Part shown: positions 22,315 through 29,775 of the stretch, piece after piece
Layout: each line of letters opens with the position of its first letter
How positions within the stretch are numbered: the first letter of the stretch is position 1
Origin: JBBRNV01 sp038227435
GTDB lineage: Bacteria > Patescibacteriota > Minisyncoccia > Phycocordibacterales > CALRBL01
Direction: 5' to 3'
DNA: 30,280 bases
NCBI GenBank assembly: GCA_038227435.1
Contig: JBBRPW010000004.1
Span: forward strand, 1-30,280
Position numbers and translations under genes: made by a program
Notes under the pieces: model-generated
Told to the model about the DNA's origin: nothing
Databases searched by the model: none
The model's input: the letters and a program-made list of their open reading frames with translations, nothing else

Positions 22315-23271
22315 TTACTTGTGTAAGTTGAAAAACACATCTTCAAGCGCAATAATTCCATATCCAGCTGCAATATTGTTTTGATGATAGAGGAGATCGG
22401 TACAATCGCCAGCTGCCCAAATTCCTTTGCAACTTGTTTGCGAAGTTTTTGGATCGATTTTAATTTGGCCGAAATCGTTTAAGTCGAGAAGACCTTTTAA
22501 AAATTCTGTATTTGGAAGTAAACCAATTTCAACAAACACTCCTTTTGTGGGAAGTTCGTACATTTTATTGTCGATGCTATTTTTGTACATCACACTTGAT
22601 ACGAATTTTTCACCTTTCACCTCAGTAATTTCAGCATTTTTAATAACAGTAAATTTATCGTTTTCACAGGCTTTTTGAACGGTAATAGGATCGGCTCTAA
22701 AACCATCTCCTCGATTAAATAGAGTAACGCTTTTTGCATATGCTAATAATTGCATCGCTGTTTCAAATGCTGCGTTTCCAGCGCCGACTACACACACATC
22801 CTGGCCAGAAAAGAGGGGACCATCACACGTTGCACAGTACACAACTCCTTTTCCTTCAAATTTGTCGGCACCAAGTGCTGCTAACTTTCGGCGATGAGAA
22901 CCGGTTGAAAGGATAATTGTTTTTGATTTAAATGTTTTTGCTTTGTCGTCAGTTCCTGCTGTGATAGTAAATACAGTTCGCATCTTTCCATCAATTTCTT
23001 CTTCGGTTTTTGTAATTTCTGTTACCCGCATGCCGTCTTCTATGTCTACAATATTGTCTTTATATGCAACTAAGTGAGCTTTTAATTTATTTGATAAGTC
23101 AGCTCCACTAATTGCAATGTCTCCAATCCAGTTTTGAATTTCAGGTGACACGGTACTCTGTCCTTCAAAGTTATCGGTAATAAAAACTGTTTTTAATCGC
23201 TTCCTCGATGCATAAACTCCTGCCGAAACTCCTGCTGGACCTCCTCCAATAATGGCTAATTCGTATATCAT
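22315..23271 (-). CDS. trxB: Thioredoxin reductase-like flavoprotein
   Basis: A 318-residue FAD- and NAD(P)H-dependent disulfide reductase. The FAD motif GGGPAG is at 9-14, the redox-active pair is CATC at 146-149, the nicotinamide-binding motif is GAGNAAFE at 163-170 (thioredoxin reductases usually have GGGDSA.E), and a second FAD motif GIWAAGDC lies near the C-terminus. The altered GAGNAA motif leaves the electron donor and partner uncertain. The glutaredoxin-like protein at 6336 is a possible partner; no thioredoxin gene lies in the window. It is divergent from 23377. Confidence 0.9.
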   Translation of the reverse strand: MIYELAIIGGGPAGVSAGVYASRKRLKTVFITDNFEGQSTVSPEIQNWIGDIAISGADLSNKLKAHLVAYKDNIVDIEDGMRVTEITKTEEEIDGKMRTVFTITAGTDDKAKTFKSKTIILSTGSHRRKLAALGADKFEGKGVVYCATCDGPLFSGQDVCVVGAGNAAFETAMQLLAYAKSVTLFNRGDGFRADPITVQKACENDKFTVIKNAEITEVKGEKFVSSVMYKNSIDNKMYELPTKGVFVEIGLLPNTEFLKGLLDLNDFGQIKIDPKTSQTSCKGIWAAGDCTDLLYHQNNIAAGYGIIALEDVFFNLHK

Positions 23272-23307
23272 TTGGACAGTATATAGTATTTTTAAAAAAG
23301 CATTTAA

Positions 23308-23335
23308 TTGACATTAACTTTCGAAATGTCATAGT
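23308..23335 (+). promoter_or_regulatory. Promoter of the 23377 gene pair
   Basis: TTGACA (23308-23313, consensus), 16 nt, CATAGT (23330-23335). The leader is about 35-40 nt and carries the Shine-Dalgarno AGAAAGGA at 23364-23371, 5 nt before the ATG. Confidence 0.65.
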
Positions 23336-23376
23336 CCTTTAAACAAATTCCTCAACCTTTCACAGAAAGGACAGTA

Positions 23377-23973
23377 ATGAGATCTTTTACTCTTCTCAGT
23401 ATTATTTTGGCAATTGGGCTATATGTACCGCTCTGTATCGAAATCAAAAGTGGTAAATCGACACAGAACCTCTTTACTTGGATTTTATGGGCATTACTCG
23501 ATGGTATCGCTGCTGCAACTTTATTTGTTCAATATGGGGAGTACTTCCTCGTGGCAACATACAGTTTAGGAAGCAGCATTACCTCGTTTTTTATCTTTAA
23601 ATCAAAGAGCAAAAAAGAGTGGAAATCTTTCGAAACCTGTATTACTGCCTCGGTTATTGTTTGTGTATTTATTTGGTGTATTTCGGGTGCTTGGTGGGCA
23701 ACCATTGCAAGCACCACTGCGGTTATGGCTGCAGGCTCTCTTCAACTCAGAGATAGCTTCAAAAAACCATACGAGACTCCGTTTTGGATATATCTCGGTT
23801 ATACACTTGCAAATGTGTTTGCAGTAATTGGTGCTAAAGATTGGTCGGTCGAGCAAAGGCTCTATCCATTTTCAGCTGGCCTACTTTGTTTGTTTATTAC
23901 TGCGGGCGCCGCCCAACAATTTTGGAAGGCAAAGCCCTCACTTTCATCAACAGAAATTCAACCCCAATATTAG
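23377..23973 (+). CDS. Polytopic membrane protein, hypothetical
   Basis: A 198-residue protein with about six transmembrane helices and short loops. Its N-terminal half (SGKSTQNLFTWILWALLDGI) faintly recalls PQ-loop/SemiSWEET transporters, in which a polar S/T-Q-N segment precedes a tryptophan-rich helix; I do not consider this proven. It starts with an AGAAAGGA ribosome binding site, unlike most genes here. Its stop codon overlaps the identical ribosome binding site of the 34-residue gene that follows, so translation of the two is probably coupled. Confidence 0.75.
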   Translation: MRSFTLLSIILAIGLYVPLCIEIKSGKSTQNLFTWILWALLDGIAAATLFVQYGEYFLVATYSLGSSITSFFIFKSKSKKEWKSFETCITASVIVCVFIWCISGAWWATIASTTAVMAAGSLQLRDSFKKPYETPFWIYLGYTLANVFAVIGAKDWSVEQRLYPFSAGLLCLFITAGAAQQFWKAKPSLSSTEIQPQY

Positions 23974-23986
23974 AAAGGATAATTTT

Positions 23987-24091
23987 ATGCTGGAATTCAT
24001 TAAAAGTATTTACTGTGGAGAAGACGGCTACATTGCTTGGATCGTCACAGGGGGAATCGTATTCATATTTATGGTGCTCTTCCTAATGTAA
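23987..24091 (+). CDS. 34-residue single-pass membrane protein
   Basis: A short gene supported by a Shine-Dalgarno AGAAAGGA (23972-23979, 7 nt before the ATG) that overlaps the stop of the upstream membrane-protein gene, and by a strong terminator right after its stop. The protein has an acidic, Cys-containing start (MLEFIKSIYCGEDGY) and one hydrophobic helix (about 17-34) to the C-terminus. Small partner or subunit of the preceding membrane protein is a reasonable guess from the coupling. Confidence 0.7.
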   Translation: MLEFIKSIYCGEDGYIAWIVTGGIVFIFMVLFLM

Positions 24092-24093
24092 CG

Positions 24094-24130
24094 AAAGGGC
24101 CATCTCGCGATGGCCCTTTAATTTTTCTTT
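24094..24130 (+). terminator. Rho-independent terminator of the 23377-24091 operon
   Basis: AAAGGGCCATC-TCGC-GATGGCCCTTT forms a perfect 11-bp stem with a 4-nt loop, followed by AATTTTTCTTT. It lies between the convergent ftsZ gene and this operon. Confidence 0.93.
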
Positions 24131-25376
24131 ATTTTTTTCGTCTTAAAAACGCTGGCACAGAACCCCAATCTTCGTCTTCATCTTTTGATTCAGTCACTTC
24201 ATCAACAGTAGTTGCGGTAGTTTCTGCGGTCTTATTATTTCCATTTCCAGTTACTCGAACATCATTTTTAGATGCGCCGTTTTTTCCGTCATCCATTGTA
24301 TTGTAAATTTTTCCTCGGTCAGCGGCAGATTGCACATTTACCATTCCACCTGCAATTCCACCAGACATCATCCCAAGATCAACGGTTTGAGTAAGGGGAC
24401 TTCGTTTAGGCATATGAGTATCGGGAAATCCTGAAGCAATAACGGTAATTTTAATATCTCCTTTTTTAAGTTTATCGTCGTGCACTGTTCCAAAAATAAC
24501 TTTTGCATCGAGATCGATTGATTCAGTAATAATTTTTGCAGCATCTTGAATTTCAAACATGGTAACGTCGTCTCCTCCAGCAATAGAGAACAGTACTCCT
24601 TTTGCACCGTGTATTGAAAGATCGATAAGAGGCGAGTTGATGGCAGCTTTAGCAGCATCCTGTGCTCGTGACTCACCATTAGCAATTCCAACTCCCATAA
24701 GTGCAGAGCCGGCATTGTCGAGAACAGCTCGAATATCGGCAAAGTCGATGTTCGCAATAGTTCCCGGAGTTGTAATCAAATCTGAAATACCTTCTACGGC
24801 TTGTTTCAACACTTCGTCAGACATCATGAAGGCTTGCTTAGCTGTAGTTTCTTTTGAAATCACCATCATCAGTCGATCGTTAGGAATTACAACAGTTGCA
24901 TCAACCGCAGCTCGCAATTCGTTTAGTCCTTGTTCAGCAAGTTTGCCTCGAAGCGCTCCTTCAAATGCAAATGGTTTTGTAACTACTCCAATAGTGAGTG
25001 CTCCCATTTCTTTCGCAATTCGTGCAATAACAGGACCAGCTCCCGTGCAAGTTCCTCCTCCCATTCCTCCTGTAACGAAAACCATATCTGCACCTTTTAG
25101 CGCTTCTTGAATTTCTTCACGAGTTTCTTCGGCTGCTCGTTTTCCAACTTCAGGATTCATACCTGCACCCAACCCTCTCGTTAAGTTTTTTCCGATATGA
25201 ATTTTCTTTTTTGCCATCGAGTGATGCAAATCTTGAGCGTCGGTGTTAATTGAAATAAAATCAATTCCTTTTACCTTGGCATTTACCATGTGGTTAACTG
25301 CGTGCTTTCCAGATCCTCCTACTCCCACTACTTTGATTCGAGCAAAGGTTTCGACTTCAGGTTTTATTTGTGGCAT
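24129..25376 (-). CDS. ftsZ: Cell division protein FtsZ
   Basis: The tubulin-like GTPase that forms the division ring. The N-terminus IKVVGVGGSGKHAVNHM and the tubulin signature at 103-115 (GGMGGGTCTGAGP) are clear; the common GGGTGTG reads GGGTCTG here, with Cys110. The T7 region and NFADIRAVLDNAGSALMGVG-like helix (here NIDFADIRAVL) are present. After a linker (about 340-400) the conserved C-terminal peptide VPAFLRRKK is intact, the site used by FtsA. Length is 415. ftsA lies 124 nt upstream on the same strand, but a consensus promoter sits in the gap, so ftsZ can be transcribed on its own. Confidence 0.97.
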   Translation of the reverse strand: MPQIKPEVETFARIKVVGVGGSGKHAVNHMVNAKVKGIDFISINTDAQDLHHSMAKKKIHIGKNLTRGLGAGMNPEVGKRAAEETREEIQEALKGADMVFVTGGMGGGTCTGAGPVIARIAKEMGALTIGVVTKPFAFEGALRGKLAEQGLNELRAAVDATVVIPNDRLMMVISKETTAKQAFMMSDEVLKQAVEGISDLITTPGTIANIDFADIRAVLDNAGSALMGVGIANGESRAQDAAKAAINSPLIDLSIHGAKGVLFSIAGGDDVTMFEIQDAAKIITESIDLDAKVIFGTVHDDKLKKGDIKITVIASGFPDTHMPKRSPLTQTVDLGMMSGGIAGGMVNVQSAADRGKIYNTMDDGKNGASKNDVRVTGNGNNKTAETTATTVDEVTESKDEDEDWGSVPAFLRRKK

Positions 25377-25413
25377 AGATGCAGGAATACTAACAGATAA
25401 TGATGTGAGCGCA

Positions 25414-25443
25414 AATCTATGAAAGTTGTTATTTATGTGTCAA
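25414..25443 (-). promoter_or_regulatory. Promoter of ftsZ
   Basis: TTGACA (25438-25443), 18 nt, TAGATT (25414-25419) on the minus strand. A GTGTTACAC palindrome (25447-25455) lies just upstream of the -35 box, and the motif at 25462-25479 upstream of that. Confidence 0.65.
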
Positions 25444-25461
25444 AAAGTGTTACACTGAGAC

Positions 25462-25479
25462 GGCTCAACAAGGCCACTA
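25462..25479. promoter_or_regulatory. 18-bp motif upstream of the ftsZ promoter, second copy
   Basis: GGCTCAACAAGGCCACTA, 16 of 18 bases identical to 18774-18791 near tRNA-Ser. It sits 18 nt upstream of the ftsZ -35 box. Confidence 0.35.
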
Positions 25480-25500
25480 AAAAGGTGCTTTTTACAGATT

Positions 25501-26793
25501 TTACGGAAGGAACTGTTTAATCCATTTTATTAATTTCTGAAAATAATTTACATTTCGCTGCGTGGGAGTGTATCCTCCTTCCTCATCCGAATTTCCTAAA
25601 ACACAAAGTCCGTACGACACGGCCCATTCTCCACTTTTAATATGACCTTTAGTATTAGTTTCAAATTTTGTTTCTGGTCGTTTTGATGGAAGTGAGAGCG
25701 ATGCTCGTGCAACCTCTTCAATACTCCCTAAACTTCCTCCTCCACCGGTAATAATAATTCCAGCAGGGAGCAAACCATTCCGTCCAATTTTTTCTAAATG
25801 GTTTTCAACAAGTTCAAAAATGTCGATCAACCGCGCTTTAATAATTTCATCCAGTTTTCGTTTATTATCATGTTCTCGATTTCGCTCCTTAATATTTTCT
25901 TTTTCGCGACGAGCTTCTTTGCTTTCATTTCTTGATTCATTCCTATCATTTTTTCCTTCGTGAGCCTCAGAGACACCGTGGCTTGAATTAATTTTCTGCG
26001 CATTTCCATGTTTGAGTATTTCCGCTTCTTCAAATGGAATTCGAAGACCAAGCGCAATATCGATACTAATATTGCTTGAACCAATTGGGAATACTTCAAG
26101 TGAAATTGGTCGGCCTTCTTCGTACACCACAATACTAGTTGTTTCAGATCCAATATTTGCGAGCACACATCCTTGGGCTTTTTGTGTTCGAGTAAGAATC
26201 ACACTCGAGGCCGCAATAGGGGAAGCAATAATATCGTCTACTTCAATACCAGCGTCTGAAACGGCGAGCAATGTATCATTTAAATGATGGGTAAGACACA
26301 TAACAAATAATACACGTGCCTCTATTTTAAGGCCCTTCATACCCTGTGGACGACCCAACACTAAACGCCCATCAACTTTGAAGGCCAATGGAAAAGTGTG
26401 AAGTACTTTACGGTTTTGACTAAATGAAACCGGCATTTCATTTTTAGCTTCCTCAATTACTTTTTCAATATCATTGTCGGTAATTTCTCCCTCAGTATGT
26501 TCAACTGTATAAGTTCCTTGAAATGTATGTGCCGATAATCCAATTCCACCAAATGAAACATATGCATTAGTTAATTTAACACCCGCCGTTTTTTCGGCAG
26601 ACCGAACAGCTTGCCCAACACTTCTTGAGACCTCTTCAATATTCATTATATAGCCATGACGAAGTCCCTTTGATTCTGCAAAGCCTGTACCTATTATTTT
26701 AGGTGGAAGTTTGGTGTCTGGGTTTGACTCAGTAGCTACCACTTTGACATGGTATGTTCCGATATCTATTCCGCAGGTAATTTGACGTTGCAT
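25501..26793 (-). CDS. ftsA: Cell division protein FtsA with charged insertion
   Basis: An actin-like ATPase that tethers FtsZ to the membrane. The N-terminus ITCGIDIGTYHVKVVA is the phosphate-1 motif, the SHS2 (1C) domain follows (about 80-165), CVLANIGSETTSIVVYEEG is phosphate-2, IIITGGGGSLGSIEEV is the adenosine motif, and the C-terminus ends in an amphipathic YFQKLIKWIKQFLP, the membrane-targeting helix. An insertion of about 43 mostly Glu/Lys/Arg/Asn residues (about 269-311) sits before the adenosine motif. Two ATGs lie two codons apart (26799 and 26793); a TATATT box ends 8 nt before the second, which I prefer. ftsZ is next. Confidence 0.95.
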   Translation of the reverse strand: MQRQITCGIDIGTYHVKVVATESNPDTKLPPKIIGTGFAESKGLRHGYIMNIEEVSRSVGQAVRSAEKTAGVKLTNAYVSFGGIGLSAHTFQGTYTVEHTEGEITDNDIEKVIEEAKNEMPVSFSQNRKVLHTFPLAFKVDGRLVLGRPQGMKGLKIEARVLFVMCLTHHLNDTLLAVSDAGIEVDDIIASPIAASSVILTRTQKAQGCVLANIGSETTSIVVYEEGRPISLEVFPIGSSNISIDIALGLRIPFEEAEILKHGNAQKINSSHGVSEAHEGKNDRNESRNESKEARREKENIKERNREHDNKRKLDEIIKARLIDIFELVENHLEKIGRNGLLPAGIIITGGGGSLGSIEEVARASLSLPSKRPETKFETNTKGHIKSGEWAVSYGLCVLGNSDEEGGYTPTQRNVNYFQKLIKWIKQFLP

Positions 26794-26881
26794 GGCCATT
26801 AAATATAAAAATGAAAAGTAGAATGACGAAAAATCCGTAAGCGCATTGCAAGTAGGGTATTAAAACATGTTTAAATTATGT

Positions 26882-27262
26882 TTATATACCAAACTTTTTT
26901 CGCCACTTTATTTCTTCATTTTCCATTCTACTACCATGATCGAATCCTTTCAAATGAATTAACCCGTGGATAACTAAGAAAGCGAGGTAATTTTTAGGAT
27001 TTCTGTCAAATTCTTTTGATTTTTTGTTGGCTGCTTCAATGCAAATAAAAATTTCACCTGATTTTTTTTCATATGGAAAACTTAAAATATCAGTTGCATA
27101 ATCCTTTTTACGCCACTTATTATTTAATGCCCGCATTCGTTTTGTTCCAATAAAAGTTAAAGAGAGGGAATAGTTGGCGCCCAAAATTTTTTCTTTATAT
27201 AAACGAAAAGGCAAGCTAGGAAGCTTGCGTTTAATCGTTTGAGACATCAGGAATGTTTCCAT
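26882..27262 (-). CDS. ybeY: Endoribonuclease YbeY
   Basis: A zinc-dependent single-strand RNase involved in 16S rRNA 3'-end maturation and ribosome quality control. The hallmark H-x3-H-x5-H is HGLIHLKGFDH (H99, H103, H109), preceded by the conserved region WRKKDYATDILSFPY. The 126 residues are slightly short. The start may be the ATG at 27262 or one six codons later (MSQTIKR). It follows rpsU by 38 nt; the gap contains the hairpin ATAAGAG/CTCTTAT. YbeY next to bS21 groups two 30S-related functions. Confidence 0.93.
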   Translation of the reverse strand: METFLMSQTIKRKLPSLPFRLYKEKILGANYSLSLTFIGTKRMRALNNKWRKKDYATDILSFPYEKKSGEIFICIEAANKKSKEFDRNPKNYLAFLVIHGLIHLKGFDHGSRMENEEIKWRKKFGI

Positions 27263-27300
27263 AATGTTTGATAAGAGTTTTATGCTCTTATATATAGTAT

Positions 27301-27543
27301 CTATCGACCCCTTGAGTTAACAGGACGAATCTTTCCGAGCTTGATGTTTTTTTCAAGTTCAGTTTTTCGAACCAATTTCTCAATTGTATGAGCCTTTCGT
27401 CGGTTTTTTGATGAAACTCGAACGTAATCTCGCAATTTTCGAACACGGTTTAAAATACCAGCATCTTGAACGCGTTTTGTGAATTTTCGCAGTGCAATAT
27501 TACTGTTTTCCGTAGGACCTCTTTCTATTTGAACGTTAATCAT
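27301..27543 (-). CDS. rpsU: 30S ribosomal protein bS21
   Basis: An 80-residue basic protein of the small subunit platform. INVQIERGPTENSNIALRKF at the N-terminus and the YVRVSSKNRRKAHT segment match bS21, whose usual length is about 60-70; the extra C-terminal residues (NIKLGKIRPVNSRGR) are an extension. bS21 lies near the anti-Shine-Dalgarno of 16S rRNA, which is of interest because most genes here lack a Shine-Dalgarno. A good promoter lies directly upstream. Confidence 0.94.
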   Translation of the reverse strand: MINVQIERGPTENSNIALRKFTKRVQDAGILNRVRKLRDYVRVSSKNRRKAHTIEKLVRKTELEKNIKLGKIRPVNSRGR

Positions 27544-27553
27544 TGTAAGGGTG

Positions 27554-27582
27554 AATATAACACGTTATTAATGCAGGGACAA
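27554..27582 (-). promoter_or_regulatory. Promoter of rpsU, near-leaderless
   Basis: TTGTCC (27577-27582), 17 nt, TATATT (27554-27559) in an extended context (TGT) on the minus strand. Ten nt separate the -10 box from the ATG. Confidence 0.65.
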
Positions 27583-27597
27583 GCCTTTTACAGCCCC

Positions 27598-28971
27598 TTA
27601 GGACTGCTTAATCAGTTTTCCTATATATCTTGTTAATTCATCAATAGAAACCGTAATTTGAACCCGAGTCTGCATGTCTCGAATACAAACCGCATCTTCC
27701 ATGGCCTCTTTTTTACCCATAATGATAAGGTGAGTAGTACCGCATTTTTCAGCTTGTTCAATTTGGCCAGTAATCTTATCTTTCGAGAGTGATTGCTGAA
27801 CAGGAATACGAGCTTGCCGTAAAAGCTCCAAAACCCGTAAACTTTTTAGTTTTGCATCGAAACTAAGTTGCATGAAAAAGAAACTAGCTCCTTTACTACT
27901 CTCTTGAACTAAATTATTTTTAATTGTCGGAAGATTCTTATTCGAAGAATCTTTTCCAGGTAGTTTAACGATGAGCCCTTTTCGACAAGCCTCAGGAAGC
28001 ATTACAACTCCGAAAATAGAAGAAGTATCTTTTTTACCCCAGGCTTTTTTAGTAAGGCCATTGTATCTTGCTCCGTAGGCTAAAATAACTTTTTCCTGGC
28101 TTTTAGGGTGAGTCTCTCCTTTGTTTCCTTTTCCACTCGTTTTTTTATTTATTTTCGTTCCTTCAATATGAAAAATGGTTTCATTGCTGAAATTTTTTGC
28201 ACCCACAATAGAATGTTCAAAATTATAAGGGATTTTAAGGACTTCTATATATTCGAGTACTTCTTTAAAATGTTTTCGGCTCTGTTCAGATAAGCTTCCC
28301 ATTGGTGTTGGTGCTTGTGTTCGAACAATATTAAATTTTTCTTCAGTTTTCTTTAAATTTTTACTTGCGGTTGATTCTTTTGTCACAACAGACTCATCTT
28401 TCGCTGATACATCTTGCGCAAGGGTAATTGGCATTTTCGAAACCTCGCCCCAATATTCATACGGATCTTTTTTTATGAGCTGTTTAATGTGAGAGGGAAT
28501 ATGAGCCCCATGTTTTTTAACGAAGTTTTGAAAATCTCGAGCAAATTTTTGCGATGATTCTTTATCCCCAACAGTGTTTACAAGTACAGATAATTCATAT
28601 TCAGGATATGCTTCTTTACTAATTACATAACAAGTTTCAATTGTAAGTGCATCAGAAATACTTTGTGGGCTTCCACTGATATCGATGTTGAACATATGAT
28701 ATTGCTGCTCACCACGAGGCCCACCATAAAAAAGCATGAGGGGTTGAGGCAGTTCTGCATATGATTTATCAATGATACCCCGAGTAAGTGCAATTTTTTC
28801 TTCAATAATTTCTCCAATCAGCGTTTTTTTCGCATCTTTAAATATTGAACTTTTTTTATTGTCGATTCCTGTAACCGTAAGGTCGGGGGCGTGTAAAAAT
28901 CCGTAAAATGATGCTACCTCTGCTGCTTTATCAAAACTTGTTTGTTTCTTTGTTTTTTTGGCGGCACTCAT
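27598..28971 (-). CDS. Histidyl-tRNA synthetase-like protein lacking catalytic signatures
   Basis: A 457-residue protein with the outline of a class II synthetase of the HisRS/HisZ type. The N-terminal part has a motif 2-like strand region (PLMLFYGGPRGEQQYHMFNI) where active HisRS has RYERPQ-type residues. AYGARYNGLTKKAWG stands where HisRS has its glycine-rich GGGRYDGL loop, and the histidine-A motif is not seen. The C-terminal 100 residues match the anticodon-binding domain of class II synthetases. Lysine-rich low-complexity stretches (about 190-215 and 275-290) break up the core. It is probably a paralogue with a regulatory or other role. It is 21 nt downstream of lepB on the same strand. 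Confidence 0.75.
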   Translation of the reverse strand: MSAAKKTKKQTSFDKAAEVASFYGFLHAPDLTVTGIDNKKSSIFKDAKKTLIGEIIEEKIALTRGIIDKSYAELPQPLMLFYGGPRGEQQYHMFNIDISGSPQSISDALTIETCYVISKEAYPEYELSVLVNTVGDKESSQKFARDFQNFVKKHGAHIPSHIKQLIKKDPYEYWGEVSKMPITLAQDVSAKDESVVTKESTASKNLKKTEEKFNIVRTQAPTPMGSLSEQSRKHFKEVLEYIEVLKIPYNFEHSIVGAKNFSNETIFHIEGTKINKKTSGKGNKGETHPKSQEKVILAYGARYNGLTKKAWGKKDTSSIFGVVMLPEACRKGLIVKLPGKDSSNKNLPTIKNNLVQESSKGASFFFMQLSFDAKLKSLRVLELLRQARIPVQQSLSKDKITGQIEQAEKCGTTHLIIMGKKEAMEDAVCIRDMQTRVQITVSIDELTRYIGKLIKQS

Positions 28972-28992
28972 GTTTGTTGGTCTTTAGGTTAT

Positions 28993-29625
28993 TTATTTTG
29001 ATTCTGAATAATTTCCTGGCAGTATTCCAATTTCTTTTAATGGATAGAGTCTAATTAATGCTCTACCCACCAGATTTTCTTTTTTGAGAGGTCCCCATGC
29101 ACGGGAATCGTAACTTTTGTCTCGATTGTCTCCCATAACAAAGTATTCATCGTTGGTAAGTGTTCTTGTAAGATTTGTTTCTCTTGGGAACGCAACATAC
29201 GGTTCATCTAATGAAAATCCAGTTGGATTATCTTTATTTTTAATTACCACCTTACCCGCAGTAATTTGAACTGTTTCTCCTGGGAGGCCGATAATTCGTT
29301 TAATAAAGTATTTTGGATTCGATTTTGCTTCTTCTATATCTGCCACCACTCCTTCTTGCCCTGGGAATTTAAAAATAGAAACTTGGCCACGCTTTGCTCC
29401 ACCCAAATGATACGAGAGTTCATCAACAATTAAATAATCTTTACTGTAGAAGGTTGGTTCCATTGATGAACCGATAACAACGAAAGGTTGGAAAACGTAG
29501 AAGCGAATCGGAATAAGAATTGCTAATAAAACTATAATAAATATTAAATTACTTTTCAGTGAAGATTTTTTATCAATCTTTTCAACATGTGCATTTTCCT
29601 CTTCAACCATTTGTTCTTTTTCCAT
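28993..29625 (-). CDS. lepB: Signal peptidase I
   Basis: A membrane serine protease that removes signal peptides from exported proteins. After an acidic N-terminus there is one transmembrane helix (about 25-44). The nucleophile S54 is in GSSMEPT, the general base K109 in YFIKRIIGLPGE, and the later box VMGDNRDKSYDSRAWGPL is complete. The 210 residues match the usual length. It is divergent from pth and probably begins a minus-strand run through the HisRS-like gene. A TACAAT box ends 11 nt before the ATG. Confidence 0.96.
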   Translation of the reverse strand: MEKEQMVEEENAHVEKIDKKSSLKSNLIFIIVLLAILIPIRFYVFQPFVVIGSSMEPTFYSKDYLIVDELSYHLGGAKRGQVSIFKFPGQEGVVADIEEAKSNPKYFIKRIIGLPGETVQITAGKVVIKNKDNPTGFSLDEPYVAFPRETNLTRTLTNDEYFVMGDNRDKSYDSRAWGPLKKENLVGRALIRLYPLKEIGILPGNYSESK

Positions 29626-29684
29626 AGTGTTCGCACATTGTAATATATAAAAGTGCTTGCAAAAAGTTTTTTAGAGTGTTGTGT

Positions 29685-29744
29685 TACAATACTGCTAACA
29701 AATTTTGAGAAATAAAACAAATTTTTATTTCTTTTTATTTTTTC
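29685..29744 (+). promoter_or_regulatory. pth promoter and leader hairpin, possible attenuator
   Basis: An extended -10, TGT-TACAAT (29685-29690), precedes a leader of about 80 nt. In it AGAAATAAAA (29708-29717) pairs with TTTTATTTCT (29723-29732), followed at once by TTTTATTTTTT. This has the form of a terminator but a stem almost without G-C pairs, so efficiency would be low. Confidence 0.4.
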
Positions 29745-29775
29745 AGTATTATCTCAATTAATCTCACATACAAAT

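Noticed and set aside
23828..24091. 87-codon frame ending with the small membrane protein
   Set aside because: Its first two thirds overlap the 23377 gene in another frame; the Shine-Dalgarno at 23972-23979 points to the ATG at 23987.
24559..25110. 183-codon open frame on the plus strand opposite ftsZ
   Set aside because: It is wholly antisense to a conserved gene, low in complexity (Ser/Ala/Ile/Pro) and has no start signals; it mirrors ftsZ codon bias.
29699..29714. Match of the pth leader to 19990-20005 (ACAAATTTTGAGAAA)
   Set aside because: About 15 nt of AT-rich sequence; such a match is expected by chance in an AT-rich 30-kb window.
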